A DNA stretch of 18,330 nt from UBA1724 sp016302315. GTDB taxonomy: Bacteria; Verrucomicrobiota; Lentisphaeria; Oligosphaerales; Oligosphaeraceae. Below are positions 7,126 through 13,850 of the stretch, in pieces. The stretch is taken from the NCBI GenBank assembly GCA_016302315.1, contig JAEDNW010000034.1:1-18330 (forward strand), written 5' to 3'. Position numbers and translations under genes: made by a program. Below the pieces are notes generated by a model. That model was not told the origin of the DNA. It searched no databases and was given only the letters and a program-made list of their open reading frames with translations. Positions within the stretch are counted from its first letter, which is position 1. The number at the start of each line of letters is the position of its first letter.

Positions 7126-7608
7126 TTAGAGGAGGTCCACCACAAGGAAATCCAGCTGAAGTTCCAGGGAGGAAAGGTCTTCGTTGGCCAGGGAGAACTC
7201 GGTGTCCAGCATAAGATCTTCCCAGGGCTCACCGTTGGCGGGCGCCGTGACGACAGGATGCGTCGAGGCCAGGGTGGCGGGGATCCCCGGGGCGGGACGC
7301 TGGGAAAGGTGGGGCAGCAGGGTGCCGGCGAGGAGGAGGAGGGCGGCGGCGGCCGAGGTCCAGAGGAAGTACTTCCTCCACCGGGCCTGGCGGCGGGAGG
7401 CCAGAGCCTGATGGCAGAGCCGGCGAGTCTTTTCCTCCAGGGTGGCGGAGGGCCGGGGGGTGTCCTCCAGCAGGGTGAGAACACGCTGGAAGTCCTGGCA
7501 CTCCTGGCAGGCATGGAGATGCTCCCGGAGTTCGTCGGAAAGGCTTTCGCTCCGTCCCTCCAGGGTCAGCAGGGTGGTTTGCACCTCTTGGCAGAGTTCC
7601 TTGTTCAT
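7126..7608 (-). CDS. Zinc-finger transmembrane anti-sigma factor
   Basis: 160-aa membrane protein. The cytoplasmic part carries the HxxxCxxC zinc anti-sigma (ZAS) signature, His30-Cys34-Cys37, in EHLHACQECQDF. One membrane segment follows (about 81-98, FLWTSAAAALLLLAGTLL) after a positive patch (RRQARWRK), giving an N-in topology. The ~60-residue outer part is acidic and has no recognised domain. Its ATG overlaps the sigma factor stop as ATGA, the usual coupling for a sigma/anti-sigma pair, which also fixes the start. It is expected to hold the upstream-coded ECF sigma factor inactive at the membrane until an envelope signal arrives. What triggers release cannot be read from the sequence. Confidence 0.88.
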   Translation of the reverse strand: MNKELCQEVQTTLLTLEGRSESLSDELREHLHACQECQDFQRVLTLLEDTPRPSATLEEKTRRLCHQALASRRQARWRKYFLWTSAAAALLLLAGTLLPHLSQRPAPGIPATLASTHPVVTAPANGEPWEDLMLDTEFSLANEDLSSLELQLDFLVVDLL

Positions 7609-8174
7609 AGGTAGGAAGAGAGAAATTTCCTCAGGTTGAGTACGGCGTAGCGCATTCTGCCCAAGGCGGTGTTGATGCTGATGTGTCGCAGGCGGGCGAT
7701 GTCCTTGAAGGCCATGCCTTCTTCCCGCAGGCGGATGACGTCCTGCTGTTCCGGAGGGAGGCGTGCGATGGCGTGTTCCAGCTCCCGGCTCAATTCCTTT
7801 CGGGAGAGTTCCGCATCGGGGAGAGGGAGGGAGGAGGCCAGAGAGGGGGGGAGTTCTCCGGTCATGGCCTCGTTTTGGGAGCGAAAGTGGTCCATGGCCA
7901 GATTGTGGGCGATACGGCAGAGCCAGGCCAGGAACTTTTCCTGATGTTGGTAGCGGGTCAGGGAGCGCAGGGCGCGGATCCAGGTCTGCTGGAAGAGGTC
8001 TTCGGAGAGGTCGCTTCTGCCGGGCAGGAGTTTATGGAGATATCCGAAGAGGGGGAGCCGATATCGCTGGTAAAGCTGGTCGAAGGCCCCATCCGAACCA
8101 TCCTGGCACTGCCGGATGAGGGCCTCGTCGGAGGGTAGGAGGTCCGTTTCGGATGGGGCTTTCGTGGATGTCAT
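7605..8174 (-). CDS. ECF-type RNA polymerase sigma factor
   Basis: 189-aa sigma-70 family protein with only regions 2 and 4. Region 2 (about 16-100) has DEALIRQCQDGSDGAFDQLY, LFQQTWIRALRSL and the -10-binding FLAWLCRIAHNLAMDHFR. A linker follows, then region 4 (about 130-185) with LPPEQQDVIRLREEGMAFKD and a helix-turn-helix, IARLRHISINTALGRMRYAV. Length is right for an ECF factor. It is the first gene of a three-gene operon with its anti-sigma factor and a secreted protein. The leader is pyrimidine-rich (CCCGTTTTTTCTTCA) and no Shine-Dalgarno site is present. ECF factors often control their own promoter, but I could not identify a matching -35/-10 pair upstream. Confidence 0.95.
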   Translation of the reverse strand: MTSTKAPSETDLLPSDEALIRQCQDGSDGAFDQLYQRYRLPLFGYLHKLLPGRSDLSEDLFQQTWIRALRSLTRYQHQEKFLAWLCRIAHNLAMDHFRSQNEAMTGELPPSLASSLPLPDAELSRKELSRELEHAIARLPPEQQDVIRLREEGMAFKDIARLRHISINTALGRMRYAVLNLRKFLSSYL

Positions 8175-8233
8175 TGAAGAAAAAACGGGAGAAGCGGGGA
8201 ATTATTGCCCCAAGATTTCGGAAAGGGAGGGGA

Positions 8234-8262
8234 TTCGGGAAAAGGATTGCCTTTTTCCCGAA
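8234..8262. other. Hairpin upstream of the ECF sigma gene
   Basis: Stem TTCGGGAAAAGG (8234-8245) with CCTTTTTCCCGAA (8250-8262), one bulged T and a 4-nt loop. It lies about 60 nt before the sigma factor start and about 170 nt after the last glycan gene. On the minus strand it is followed by CCCCTCCCTTTCC and not a U-run. It may end glycan-gene transcription weakly or act in the sigma operon leader. The rest of 8175-8433 shows no gene. Confidence 0.4.
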
Positions 8263-8433
8263 GTTTTCAACAGGGCAAGCACGGAACCCTTGCGGCCACA
8301 GGACATGGCTGGTGCGGGGGGATGCTGTTGCCGGCGCTCAGGCCACACAGAGGCGTCCTGGAGGACCCAGGTCGGGCACAGAAGCGCTTGCGGCGCTCCC
8401 GGGAACCACTTTCCCGCCGGAGAAACAAGGCAG

Positions 8434-9330
8434 CTATTGTAGCCTGGAAGATTTTGGCATTGGAAATGCCTTAAGCAATGCTTCTTTTTGTGCCATGTCA
8501 GGAGTTCCTGCGTTTTCCTGTGCAGCCTTGATGTAGAACGAGTCCGTTTCTAGATTGGTTGCCGAAAGCGTTGGGGGGATTTCTTTTCGGTAGCTAAGGA
8601 AATAATCCTGGAATTTATACTCACCCCCGAGAAGATTATCGGAAAGTCGAATCCGGATGGCTGGAATTCCGTAGGTTTCAGCCAAGATAATACCATGGAG
8701 CGAGCTGGATACAATTGTTTTGCACTGGCATAATTCATCTATGAATTTATGCCAATCACCATAATGGCGGAGATCTAGTATTTTTCGGCCGCTCTCACGC
8801 CATTGTTTTGCGAAGGGAGTATTCCAATCTGTGACATGGGGTATAAGGGCAACGGGATATCGGTCGGAGCGAGGGGGCGAGTATATCCTGTCCAAAAGGA
8901 TGGCTGGATCCCCATAGATTTCCGGGCAATCCATGCCGTTTTCCAGAAAGGCCGCACGTGTCAAGGGCCCTCTTACGGCATGAATACGGCGAGGACGGAC
9001 GACTTGCTTGGGGGGGGCAATAAATCCGGCCCCCCAAACGATGGAGTTTGGGCGCAGGGATTTTTCCAGGATGCTTCCTATGGCCAAGAGTGTGTCAAAA
9101 TGACGACGCCGTCCGAAAAGATAGTGGACGGGAAGGACGGATTTCCCGGATATTTCTTCCAAGAGGGGAATGTTGAGGTCGTCTCCAAGATTATGCTCGC
9201 TGAAATCATTCCGTTCATAATTGAAATGCAAATCGCCGTCAATGTACAGGACGCCGTGGGAAGAAAACATCTCTTTGCAAAGATGCTGAAATTGACAGCG
9301 TATTTTGGCAAGAGAATGGGATAGAGTCAT
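8434..9330 (-). CDS. Polysaccharide pyruvyl transferase family protein
   Basis: 298-aa protein of the CsaB/WcaK/EpsO-like family, which moves pyruvate from phosphoenolpyruvate onto sugars of exopolysaccharide or cell-wall polymers. Family marks: NLGDDL (47-52), AIGSIL (83-88), VWGAGF (98-103), VRGPLTR (119-125), GDPAILL (140-146), and the C-terminal SSSLHGIILAETYGIPAI (208-225) followed by KFQDYFLSYR. No signal peptide or membrane segment, so it is cytoplasmic or at the inner face of the membrane. It lies 38 nt after the glycosyltransferase gene. Base composition is clearly lower in GC than neighbouring housekeeping genes (52 of 120 bases are G/C at 9181-9300), consistent with horizontally acquired surface-glycan genes. 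The acceptor sugar is unknown. Confidence 0.88.
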   Translation of the reverse strand: MTLSHSLAKIRCQFQHLCKEMFSSHGVLYIDGDLHFNYERNDFSEHNLGDDLNIPLLEEISGKSVLPVHYLFGRRRHFDTLLAIGSILEKSLRPNSIVWGAGFIAPPKQVVRPRRIHAVRGPLTRAAFLENGMDCPEIYGDPAILLDRIYSPPRSDRYPVALIPHVTDWNTPFAKQWRESGRKILDLRHYGDWHKFIDELCQCKTIVSSSLHGIILAETYGIPAIRIRLSDNLLGGEYKFQDYFLSYRKEIPPTLSATNLETDSFYIKAAQENAGTPDMAQKEALLKAFPMPKSSRLQ

Positions 9331-9368
9331 AGGAAAAAGCGATTTGGGAGTTCAAAGGGGAGGCGGAG

Positions 9369-10307
9369 CTACCAAAAGCGGATGCACCAAAGCCAGTTGC
9401 GGGAAAGCAAGGTGGCCATCATGCGTTGCTTGGGTTTGCCGTACTGCATAATCACAGGCTTGGCGAGGTTGGACCACAAGTCGCTTTCCAGAAATTCTCG
9501 CAGGAGAGTGCCGCGGTTCTCCTTTCCAAACTTTTTGATTGTCCATAGGTATTCCTGGCATTTTCGCAGGAGGACGCCTTTTTTGTCTTTTGGGAAGATA
9601 TCTGCCAGGCGAGTGATGAGCTTTGCCAGATTCGTCAGCCGTGCATTGACATCAATGGTGTGGATGCATGAGGCGGAGTTGTAGTGATATAGGTAGCCGC
9701 AGTAATCTTTGGCCACGACGATGTTATTTGAGGAAGCCGCGGCGTGATTGGCAAACAGTGTATCTTCGCCGAATTTCATATCTGTCTGGAAACGGATGTT
9801 TTTTTCATGGAGTACAGCCCGGCGGTAAAGTTTACAACAGCTTGAATCAAAAAACGGGACGGCTTTGAGGTCGTGGGAATAGTCTTTGCCATTGGTGACG
9901 AAGAATTGCTCTCCTGGCATAAACCTTTTCCAAGTGCCATCTTCCAAAAAACGTTTTCCATTGCATGCTACGATATCGGCGTCGTGATGCCGCGCCAGCG
10001 AAGTCATTTTTTCACAGAAGGAAGAATCCAGTTCGTCATCGGCATCCAGAAAGGTGATGTATTCTCCTTGGCTAGCCTCAATGCCGTCATTTCGGCTGGC
10101 AGAGACCCCGCGGTTGATGTCATGACGGAGGATGCGTATGCCTTCCTGGGAAACACTCTTTAGCACCTCGGATGTTTTATCTGTGGACGCATCATCCACA
10201 ACAATCACTTCGTAGTCATGGGAAGACTGCTTGGCGACGGAAGCGAGCGTCTGCAGGATGGTCGAAGCGGCATTGAAGCAGGGGATGATGATGGAGACCT
10301 CGGGCAT
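9369..10307 (-). CDS. Family 2 glycosyltransferase (GT-A fold)
   Basis: 312-aa enzyme that would transfer a sugar from a nucleotide-sugar to a glycan. It has the GT2 start VSIIIPCFNAASTILQTL (4-21), the nucleotide-binding VVDDAS (36-41), RGVSASRNDGIEAS (66-79), the metal-binding FLDADDE (87-92), and FGEDTLF (179-185), a normal acceptor-side acidic motif. There is no membrane segment. The C-terminal ~100 residues, rich in K and R, are not part of the core domain. It is first in a two-gene glycan unit with the pyruvyl transferase. GC is lower than in the surrounding genes. A GATAAT box lies 7 nt before the ATG. Donor and acceptor cannot be assigned. Confidence 0.9.
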   Translation of the reverse strand: MPEVSIIIPCFNAASTILQTLASVAKQSSHDYEVIVVDDASTDKTSEVLKSVSQEGIRILRHDINRGVSASRNDGIEASQGEYITFLDADDELDSSFCEKMTSLARHHDADIVACNGKRFLEDGTWKRFMPGEQFFVTNGKDYSHDLKAVPFFDSSCCKLYRRAVLHEKNIRFQTDMKFGEDTLFANHAAASSNNIVVAKDYCGYLYHYNSASCIHTIDVNARLTNLAKLITRLADIFPKDKKGVLLRKCQEYLWTIKKFGKENRGTLLREFLESDLWSNLAKPVIMQYGKPKQRMMATLLSRNWLWCIRFW

Positions 10308-10908
10308 AGAAGGGATTATCGCATTTTGCGATTCACGGCAGTCATGGTCTGGGAAGTCAGTGTGATGGAGGTGCTTCGATAGAGGGAATCAAACTCTCGG
10401 CGGAAGAGGTCCAGGGAATCCGCCTGCTCGCTCTTGCGGCAGACTTTGGTCGTGCAGGGCTTCCAGTCTCGGCGGATAAGCGTTCAAGGAAAGGGGGGGA
10501 GACCGGAAACCGTAGATTCCGAGGGATTTCTTTTCCGTGGGGGAAAAAAGGGAAGGACCTATTCTCCTGTGCTGCCTGTCTGCGGGGAGAGGTAGACGGC
10601 GCGTCCAGAAGTTCTGCCTGGACAACCGCACTCTCACGATTCTGGGTTCCCGGGGAGGAACTCCTCCGAAGTCCTTTTGCGATGGATAAACGAGAGTCGT
10701 CGTTGCCTTTCCGAATACGAAAGGTGCCTTTCAACTCCTCCTGCCGTTTTCCCATTCGTTTTTCTTGGGTGTGGTTGTGCTTATGGTCTTCTGGCTCAAT
10801 GAGGGCCTTGTCCGTCCCATAATGTGGCTCATCTTTTGTCTTTGCAGGACATTCGTGAGACAAAATCGGAGTTGGAACACAATTTTACGCAGGAATATTG
10901 TAAAGAAA
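10308..10908. other. About 600 bp without a recognised gene between tRNA-Val and the glycan pair
   Basis: I see no credible gene here. A minus-strand frame of 168 codons (10357-10863) is open, but its product is rich in R, S and P with no domain, signal or membrane segment and looks like chance. Small inverted repeats occur: GGAGGAACTCCTCC (10654-10667) and CCTTTC/GAAAGG (10706-10724). The part next to the tRNA (about 10760-10910) is visibly AT-richer than the window. No tmRNA, SRP RNA or RNase P core motif was found by eye, and no copy of the tRNA 3' end that would mark an attachment site. It may be remnant sequence. Confidence 0.5.
10315..10320 (-). promoter_or_regulatory. Possible -10 box of the glycosyltransferase gene
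   Basis: GATAAT on the minus strand, 7 nt before the ATG. No good -35 match is visible at 16-18 nt. If used, transcription would start at or next to the start codon. Confidence 0.25.
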
Positions 10909-10985
10909 TGGTGGGCGATGGGGGACTCGAACCCTCGACATCAACGGTGTAAGCGTTGCGCTCTAACCAACTGAGCTAATCGCCC
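10909..10985 (-). tRNA. tRNA-Val (anticodon UAC)
   Basis: 77-nt tRNA including an encoded 3' CCA. Acceptor GGGCGAT pairs with ATCGCCC; D arm GCTC/GAGC with loop AGTTGGTTA; anticodon stem CAACG/CGTTG around loop CTTACAC, anticodon TAC; variable loop ATGTC; T loop TTCGAGT. The T stem GAGGG/CCCCC contains one A-C mismatch (positions 50 and 64). The 5' end lies 17 nt after the EF-G stop, so it may be processed from the EF-G transcript. Confidence 0.95.
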
Positions 10986-11002
10986 GGAAAAAGGGAGGAT
11001 AC

Positions 11003-13039
11003 TTAGGAGGCGTCGGGCTTTTCCTGGTAGCCGGAGGGTTCCAGGGAGAAAGAGCCCCGTCCCCCGGAGAGCCGGGGCAGTGCCTTTCCGAAGCCGAACA
11101 TTTCGGCCAGAGGGACATGGCAGATGATCTTCCGCATGTTGCCCACCTGGAGCATGTCGCTGATGATGGCCCGTCGGGGCTGGAGATACATGGAGATTTC
11201 TCCCACCGTTTCCTCGGGGGCCAGCACTTCCAGCTTCATCAGGGGTTCCAGAATCACGGTGCCTGCCTGCTTCAGTCCCTGGGTGATGGCTTCGTTGACG
11301 GCGCCGGCCACCGCTCCGGGGGTGGTGGTTTCCTGGGAGAAGACCAGCTCCTCCAGGTCGGCCTCCACGAAAATCATGGGATAGCCCTGGAGTCCGCCGG
11401 TGCGCAGGCCGTCCTGGAGGGCCTGGGTGGCGGCCTCCAGCAGGGCCCGGGGAATATTGCCCCGGGTCTTGTCCCGGATCTCGAAGGGTTCCCCGTTCCG
11501 GTCTCCCGGGGCAAAGTCGATGGTGACCTCCGCATAGAAGACCGCATCCCCGATGGTCTTGTTGAAGACCGTGTGGACCGTGGTGGGCTGCAGGATCGTC
11601 TCCCGGTAGGCCACCCGGGGTTCGCCGGTGCGGATGTCCACGCCGAAGTCGGTGGAGACCCGTTTCAGGCTCACTTCCAGATGGAGTTCTCCCATGCCGG
11701 AAACCACCCGCTGGCCCGTCTCCTCGGCGGTGGAGCGCCGGAGGGTCTGATCCTCCCGGCACAGCAGCTTCAGGGCGTCGTCCAGCTTATCCTTGTCCTT
11801 GGAGAATTTGGGTTCCACCACCATGGAGATGACGGGTTCCGGGAAGAGGATTCCGCCGAAGGAGAGGACCCGCTGGGGGGCGCAGAGAGTATCGCCGATG
11901 CCGCAGTCCTTCAGGCCGGTCAGGCCCACGATGTCTCCGGGGCCGGCCTCCTGGATCTGTTCGGTGGCCTTGGCGTAGATGCGGTAGAGCTGTTTGGCCC
12001 GGACCTTTTCGCCGGTTCTGGCGTTGATCAGCTGGTCGTTGGGATGGAGGGAGCCGGAGTAGATGCGGAGGAAGAAGAGATCCGCCGTGTTGGAGGCGTT
12101 GATCTTGAAGATGAAGCCGGAGAAGGCTTCCTTGGGGTCCGCATGGACCACGCACTCCTTCCCGGTCCGGCGGTCCGTGCCCGGATATTCGGCGATGTCC
12201 TGGGGGGAGGGCAGGTAGGCGCCGATGGCGTCCGCCAGGGGCTGGATGCCCAGCTCCCGCTTGGCACTGCCCAGAAAGACGGGGACCAGCTGGCGCGCCA
12301 GGGTCAGACGGCGGATCTCCCGCTTCAGCAGATCCAGGGGCACCTCCTCCCCTTCCAGGAAGAGGGAGGCCACTTCGTCGGAGTGGTCGGCCACCCGCTC
12401 AATCAGGGCTTCCCGGGCGGCGGCGGCCTCCTCCTGCAAATTCTCGGGGACGGCCATCCGGGCCACGGTTTCCCGTCTCTCCCCCTGGAACTGGAGATAT
12501 TCCATGGTCAGGAGATCCACCATGCCCCGGAACTCGCTTTCCTCCCCGTCGGGATACTGCATGGCCAGGGCCACGCCACCGAATTTCTCGTCGATGTTCT
12601 GGCAGGTGCGGGAGAAGGAGGCCCCGATCCGGTCCATCTTGTTCACAAAGGCAATCTTGGGCACCCCATAGCCATCCGCCTGGTGCCAGACCTTCTCCGA
12701 CTGGGCTTCCACCCCCTCCACGGCGCTGAAGATCACCACGGCGCCGTCAATGGCCCGCAGAGAACGCTCCACCTCCGCCGTGAAGTCGATGTGTCCGGGA
12801 GTGTCGATGAGGTGATATTCGTAGTCACCCCAGGGGATGACGGCAGCGGCGGCCATGATGGTGATGCCCCGGGCGCGCTCGTCCGGCAGGAAGTCCATCA
12901 CCGTGGTGCCTTCGTCGATATTGCCGTAGCGATGGGTCAGTCCGGAGAAGAAGAGAAGCCCTTCGGAGGTGCTGGTCTTGCCTGCGTCAATGTGGGCGAT
13001 GATGCCCAGATTCCGGATCTTCGATAGGTCGCTGCTCAT
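11003..13039 (-). CDS. fusA: Elongation factor G, EF-G2-like paralogue
   Basis: 678-aa translational GTPase. G domain: AHIDAGKT (15-22), ERARGIT switch region (54-60), DTPGH (79-83), NKMD (133-136), followed by domains II-V, ending with GGRGSFSLEPSGYQEKP. The G1 region reads HIDAGKTSTSEGLLFFSG and the switch I region MDFLPDERARGIT. Domain IV has TVHTVFNKTIGDAVFYAEV where canonical translocase EF-G has the GGRGQYG loop. Both features recall EF-G2 (mitochondrial EFG2 or the spirochaete/planctomycete 'spd' EFG2), which is linked to ribosome recycling rather than translocation. So it is probably a second EF-G; it does not sit with rpsL/rpsG. The frame is open 36 codons further upstream but the family start is at this ATG, after a pyrimidine-rich leader (CTTTTCCCATTTCCCTTG). 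tRNA-Val follows 17 nt after the stop. Confidence 0.93.
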   Translation of the reverse strand: MSSDLSKIRNLGIIAHIDAGKTSTSEGLLFFSGLTHRYGNIDEGTTVMDFLPDERARGITIMAAAAVIPWGDYEYHLIDTPGHIDFTAEVERSLRAIDGAVVIFSAVEGVEAQSEKVWHQADGYGVPKIAFVNKMDRIGASFSRTCQNIDEKFGGVALAMQYPDGEESEFRGMVDLLTMEYLQFQGERRETVARMAVPENLQEEAAAAREALIERVADHSDEVASLFLEGEEVPLDLLKREIRRLTLARQLVPVFLGSAKRELGIQPLADAIGAYLPSPQDIAEYPGTDRRTGKECVVHADPKEAFSGFIFKINASNTADLFFLRIYSGSLHPNDQLINARTGEKVRAKQLYRIYAKATEQIQEAGPGDIVGLTGLKDCGIGDTLCAPQRVLSFGGILFPEPVISMVVEPKFSKDKDKLDDALKLLCREDQTLRRSTAEETGQRVVSGMGELHLEVSLKRVSTDFGVDIRTGEPRVAYRETILQPTTVHTVFNKTIGDAVFYAEVTIDFAPGDRNGEPFEIRDKTRGNIPRALLEAATQALQDGLRTGGLQGYPMIFVEADLEELVFSQETTTPGAVAGAVNEAITQGLKQAGTVILEPLMKLEVLAPEETVGEISMYLQPRRAIISDMLQVGNMRKIICHVPLAEMFGFGKALPRLSGGRGSFSLEPSGYQEKPDAS

Positions 13040-13084
13040 GGAACAAGGGAAATGGGAAAAGAGGGGCAGCCTCTGGATAGCAAG

Positions 13085-13117
13085 AAGCCGTGGAGGCGAC
13101 GGGGGCATCCACGGCTT
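13085..13117. terminator. Strong hairpin between secG and the EF-G gene
   Basis: Perfect 10-bp stem AAGCCGTGGA (13085-13094) with TCCACGGCTT (13108-13117) and a 13-nt loop, about 110 nt after the secG stop and 45 nt before the EF-G start. On the minus strand it is followed by CTTGCTATCC, not a proper U-run, so termination is possible but unproven; it could also be a leader structure for the EF-G gene. Confidence 0.4.
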
Positions 13118-13229
13118 GAAAGACGTTGGCCAAGGGGGCCACAACACAACCTTCCACCTTCCGGTGGCCGGCTCCTATGCCCCCCGCGGGGAAATGCCTC
13201 GAAGAAAAATCGGCTTCCCTCGGCAAAAA

Positions 13230-13643
13230 CTACGGATTCACCGGAGCGGCAGGCTCGGCGGGAGCGGCAGGCTCGGCGGGAGCGGCAGGCTCGGCGGGAG
13301 CGGCAGGCTCGGCGGGAGCGGGGACAGATTCCACCGCCTCCGTGGCCACAGGGGCGGGCTGGGTGCTCTCCACCACAATGGCCTCGCCCACGGACTTCTG
13401 ACGGCTGATCTTGCCCTGGATGGCCACATTGAAGAGGGTGGACAGCAGGAAGATGATGGCCAGGATCACCGTGCCCTTCACCAGGGCGCTGGGGGCGGAG
13501 GCGCCGAACATGGCTTCCGAGACTCCGCCGCCAATGGCCCCGATGCCGCCGTTGCCTTTGGGATTTTGGATCAGCACCAGGAGGGTGAGGAGAATCGCCG
13601 TCAGGACGGAGAGGATGGTGAGGAGTACGGAGAGAGTAGCCAT
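13230..13643 (-). CDS. secG: Protein-export membrane subunit SecG
   Basis: 137-aa inner-membrane protein, a small subunit of the SecYEG translocon. It has the two expected membrane segments (about 3-24, MATLSVLLTILSVLTAILLT onward, and about 56-75, KGTVILAIIFLLSTLFNVAI). The conserved loop LVLIQNPKGNGGIGAIGGG (22-40) is followed by FGASAPSALV. A long alanine/proline/glutamate tail follows (about 95-137) with PAEPAA repeated four times, coded by a perfect 18-bp tandem repeat. Most SecG proteins are about 75-110 residues, so the tail accounts for the extra length. It begins with ATG after a TATCAT box 7 nt away, and no Shine-Dalgarno site is in the usual place. Confidence 0.93.
   Translation of the reverse strand: MATLSVLLTILSVLTAILLTLLVLIQNPKGNGGIGAIGGGVSEAMFGASAPSALVKGTVILAIIFLLSTLFNVAIQGKISRQKSVGEAIVVESTQPAPVATEAVESVPAPAEPAAPAEPAAPAEPAAPAEPAAPVNP
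13243..13320. repeat. Perfect 18-bp tandem repeat in the secG tail
   Basis: Four exact copies of an 18-bp unit (13243-13260, 13261-13278, 13279-13296, 13297-13314) plus a 6-bp partial copy. In frame it encodes PAEPAA. Perfect identity implies recent expansion or ongoing length variation by replication slippage. Confidence 0.95.
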
Positions 13644-13650
13644 GGTGACT

Positions 13651-13656
13651 ATGATA
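13651..13656 (-). promoter_or_regulatory. Possible -10 box of secG
   Basis: TATCAT on the minus strand, 7 nt before the secG ATG. No clear -35 partner is visible. If real, the mRNA would have almost no leader. Confidence 0.25.
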
Positions 13657-13806
13657 AGTCCTTGGTATGGAAAGAGTTACAGAAAATTCGCAGGGGTGTG
13701 CCGTTTTTGGGAAGGCACCTTGGGCCGTCCTGGGGAGAGCGAGGTGCTGGCCAGAGACGGAAAGGGCAAGAATATAAGGCACTTTCCCCTTTTTTCAAGG
13801 GAGGGG

Positions 13807-13836
13807 CTCCCCTGGGGGCGCGGGGCGCCAGGGGAG
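13807..13836. terminator. Possible terminator hairpin after the PHP-like gene
   Basis: Stem CTCCCCTGG (13807-13815) with CCAGGGGAG (13828-13836), extendable by CGC/GCG after a GGG bulge, beginning 14 nt after the stop of the PHP-like gene. A second small hairpin, CCCTT/AAGGG, lies just beyond on the minus strand. No strong U-tract follows, so it may block exonucleases or terminate only weakly. Confidence 0.4.
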
Positions 13837-13850
13837 GGGGATGGTGCGGG

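Noticed and set aside
10357..10863. 168-codon open frame on the minus strand
   Set aside because: Low-complexity R/S/P-rich product, no domain or signal, no initiation context; consistent with chance in a gene-free stretch.
10765..10974. Plus-strand frame ending in MGDSNPRHQRCKRCALTN
   Set aside because: This peptide is the well-known false product of reading a tRNA antisense; it overlaps tRNA-Val.
10909..10985. tRNA-Val as an integration site with a flanking attachment repeat
   Set aside because: I found no second copy of the tRNA 3' segment between 8175 and 10908 and no integrase gene.
11117..13027. 636-codon plus-strand frame opposite the EF-G gene
   Set aside because: Antisense of a clear EF-G gene; G/V/H-rich reading typical of shadow frames.
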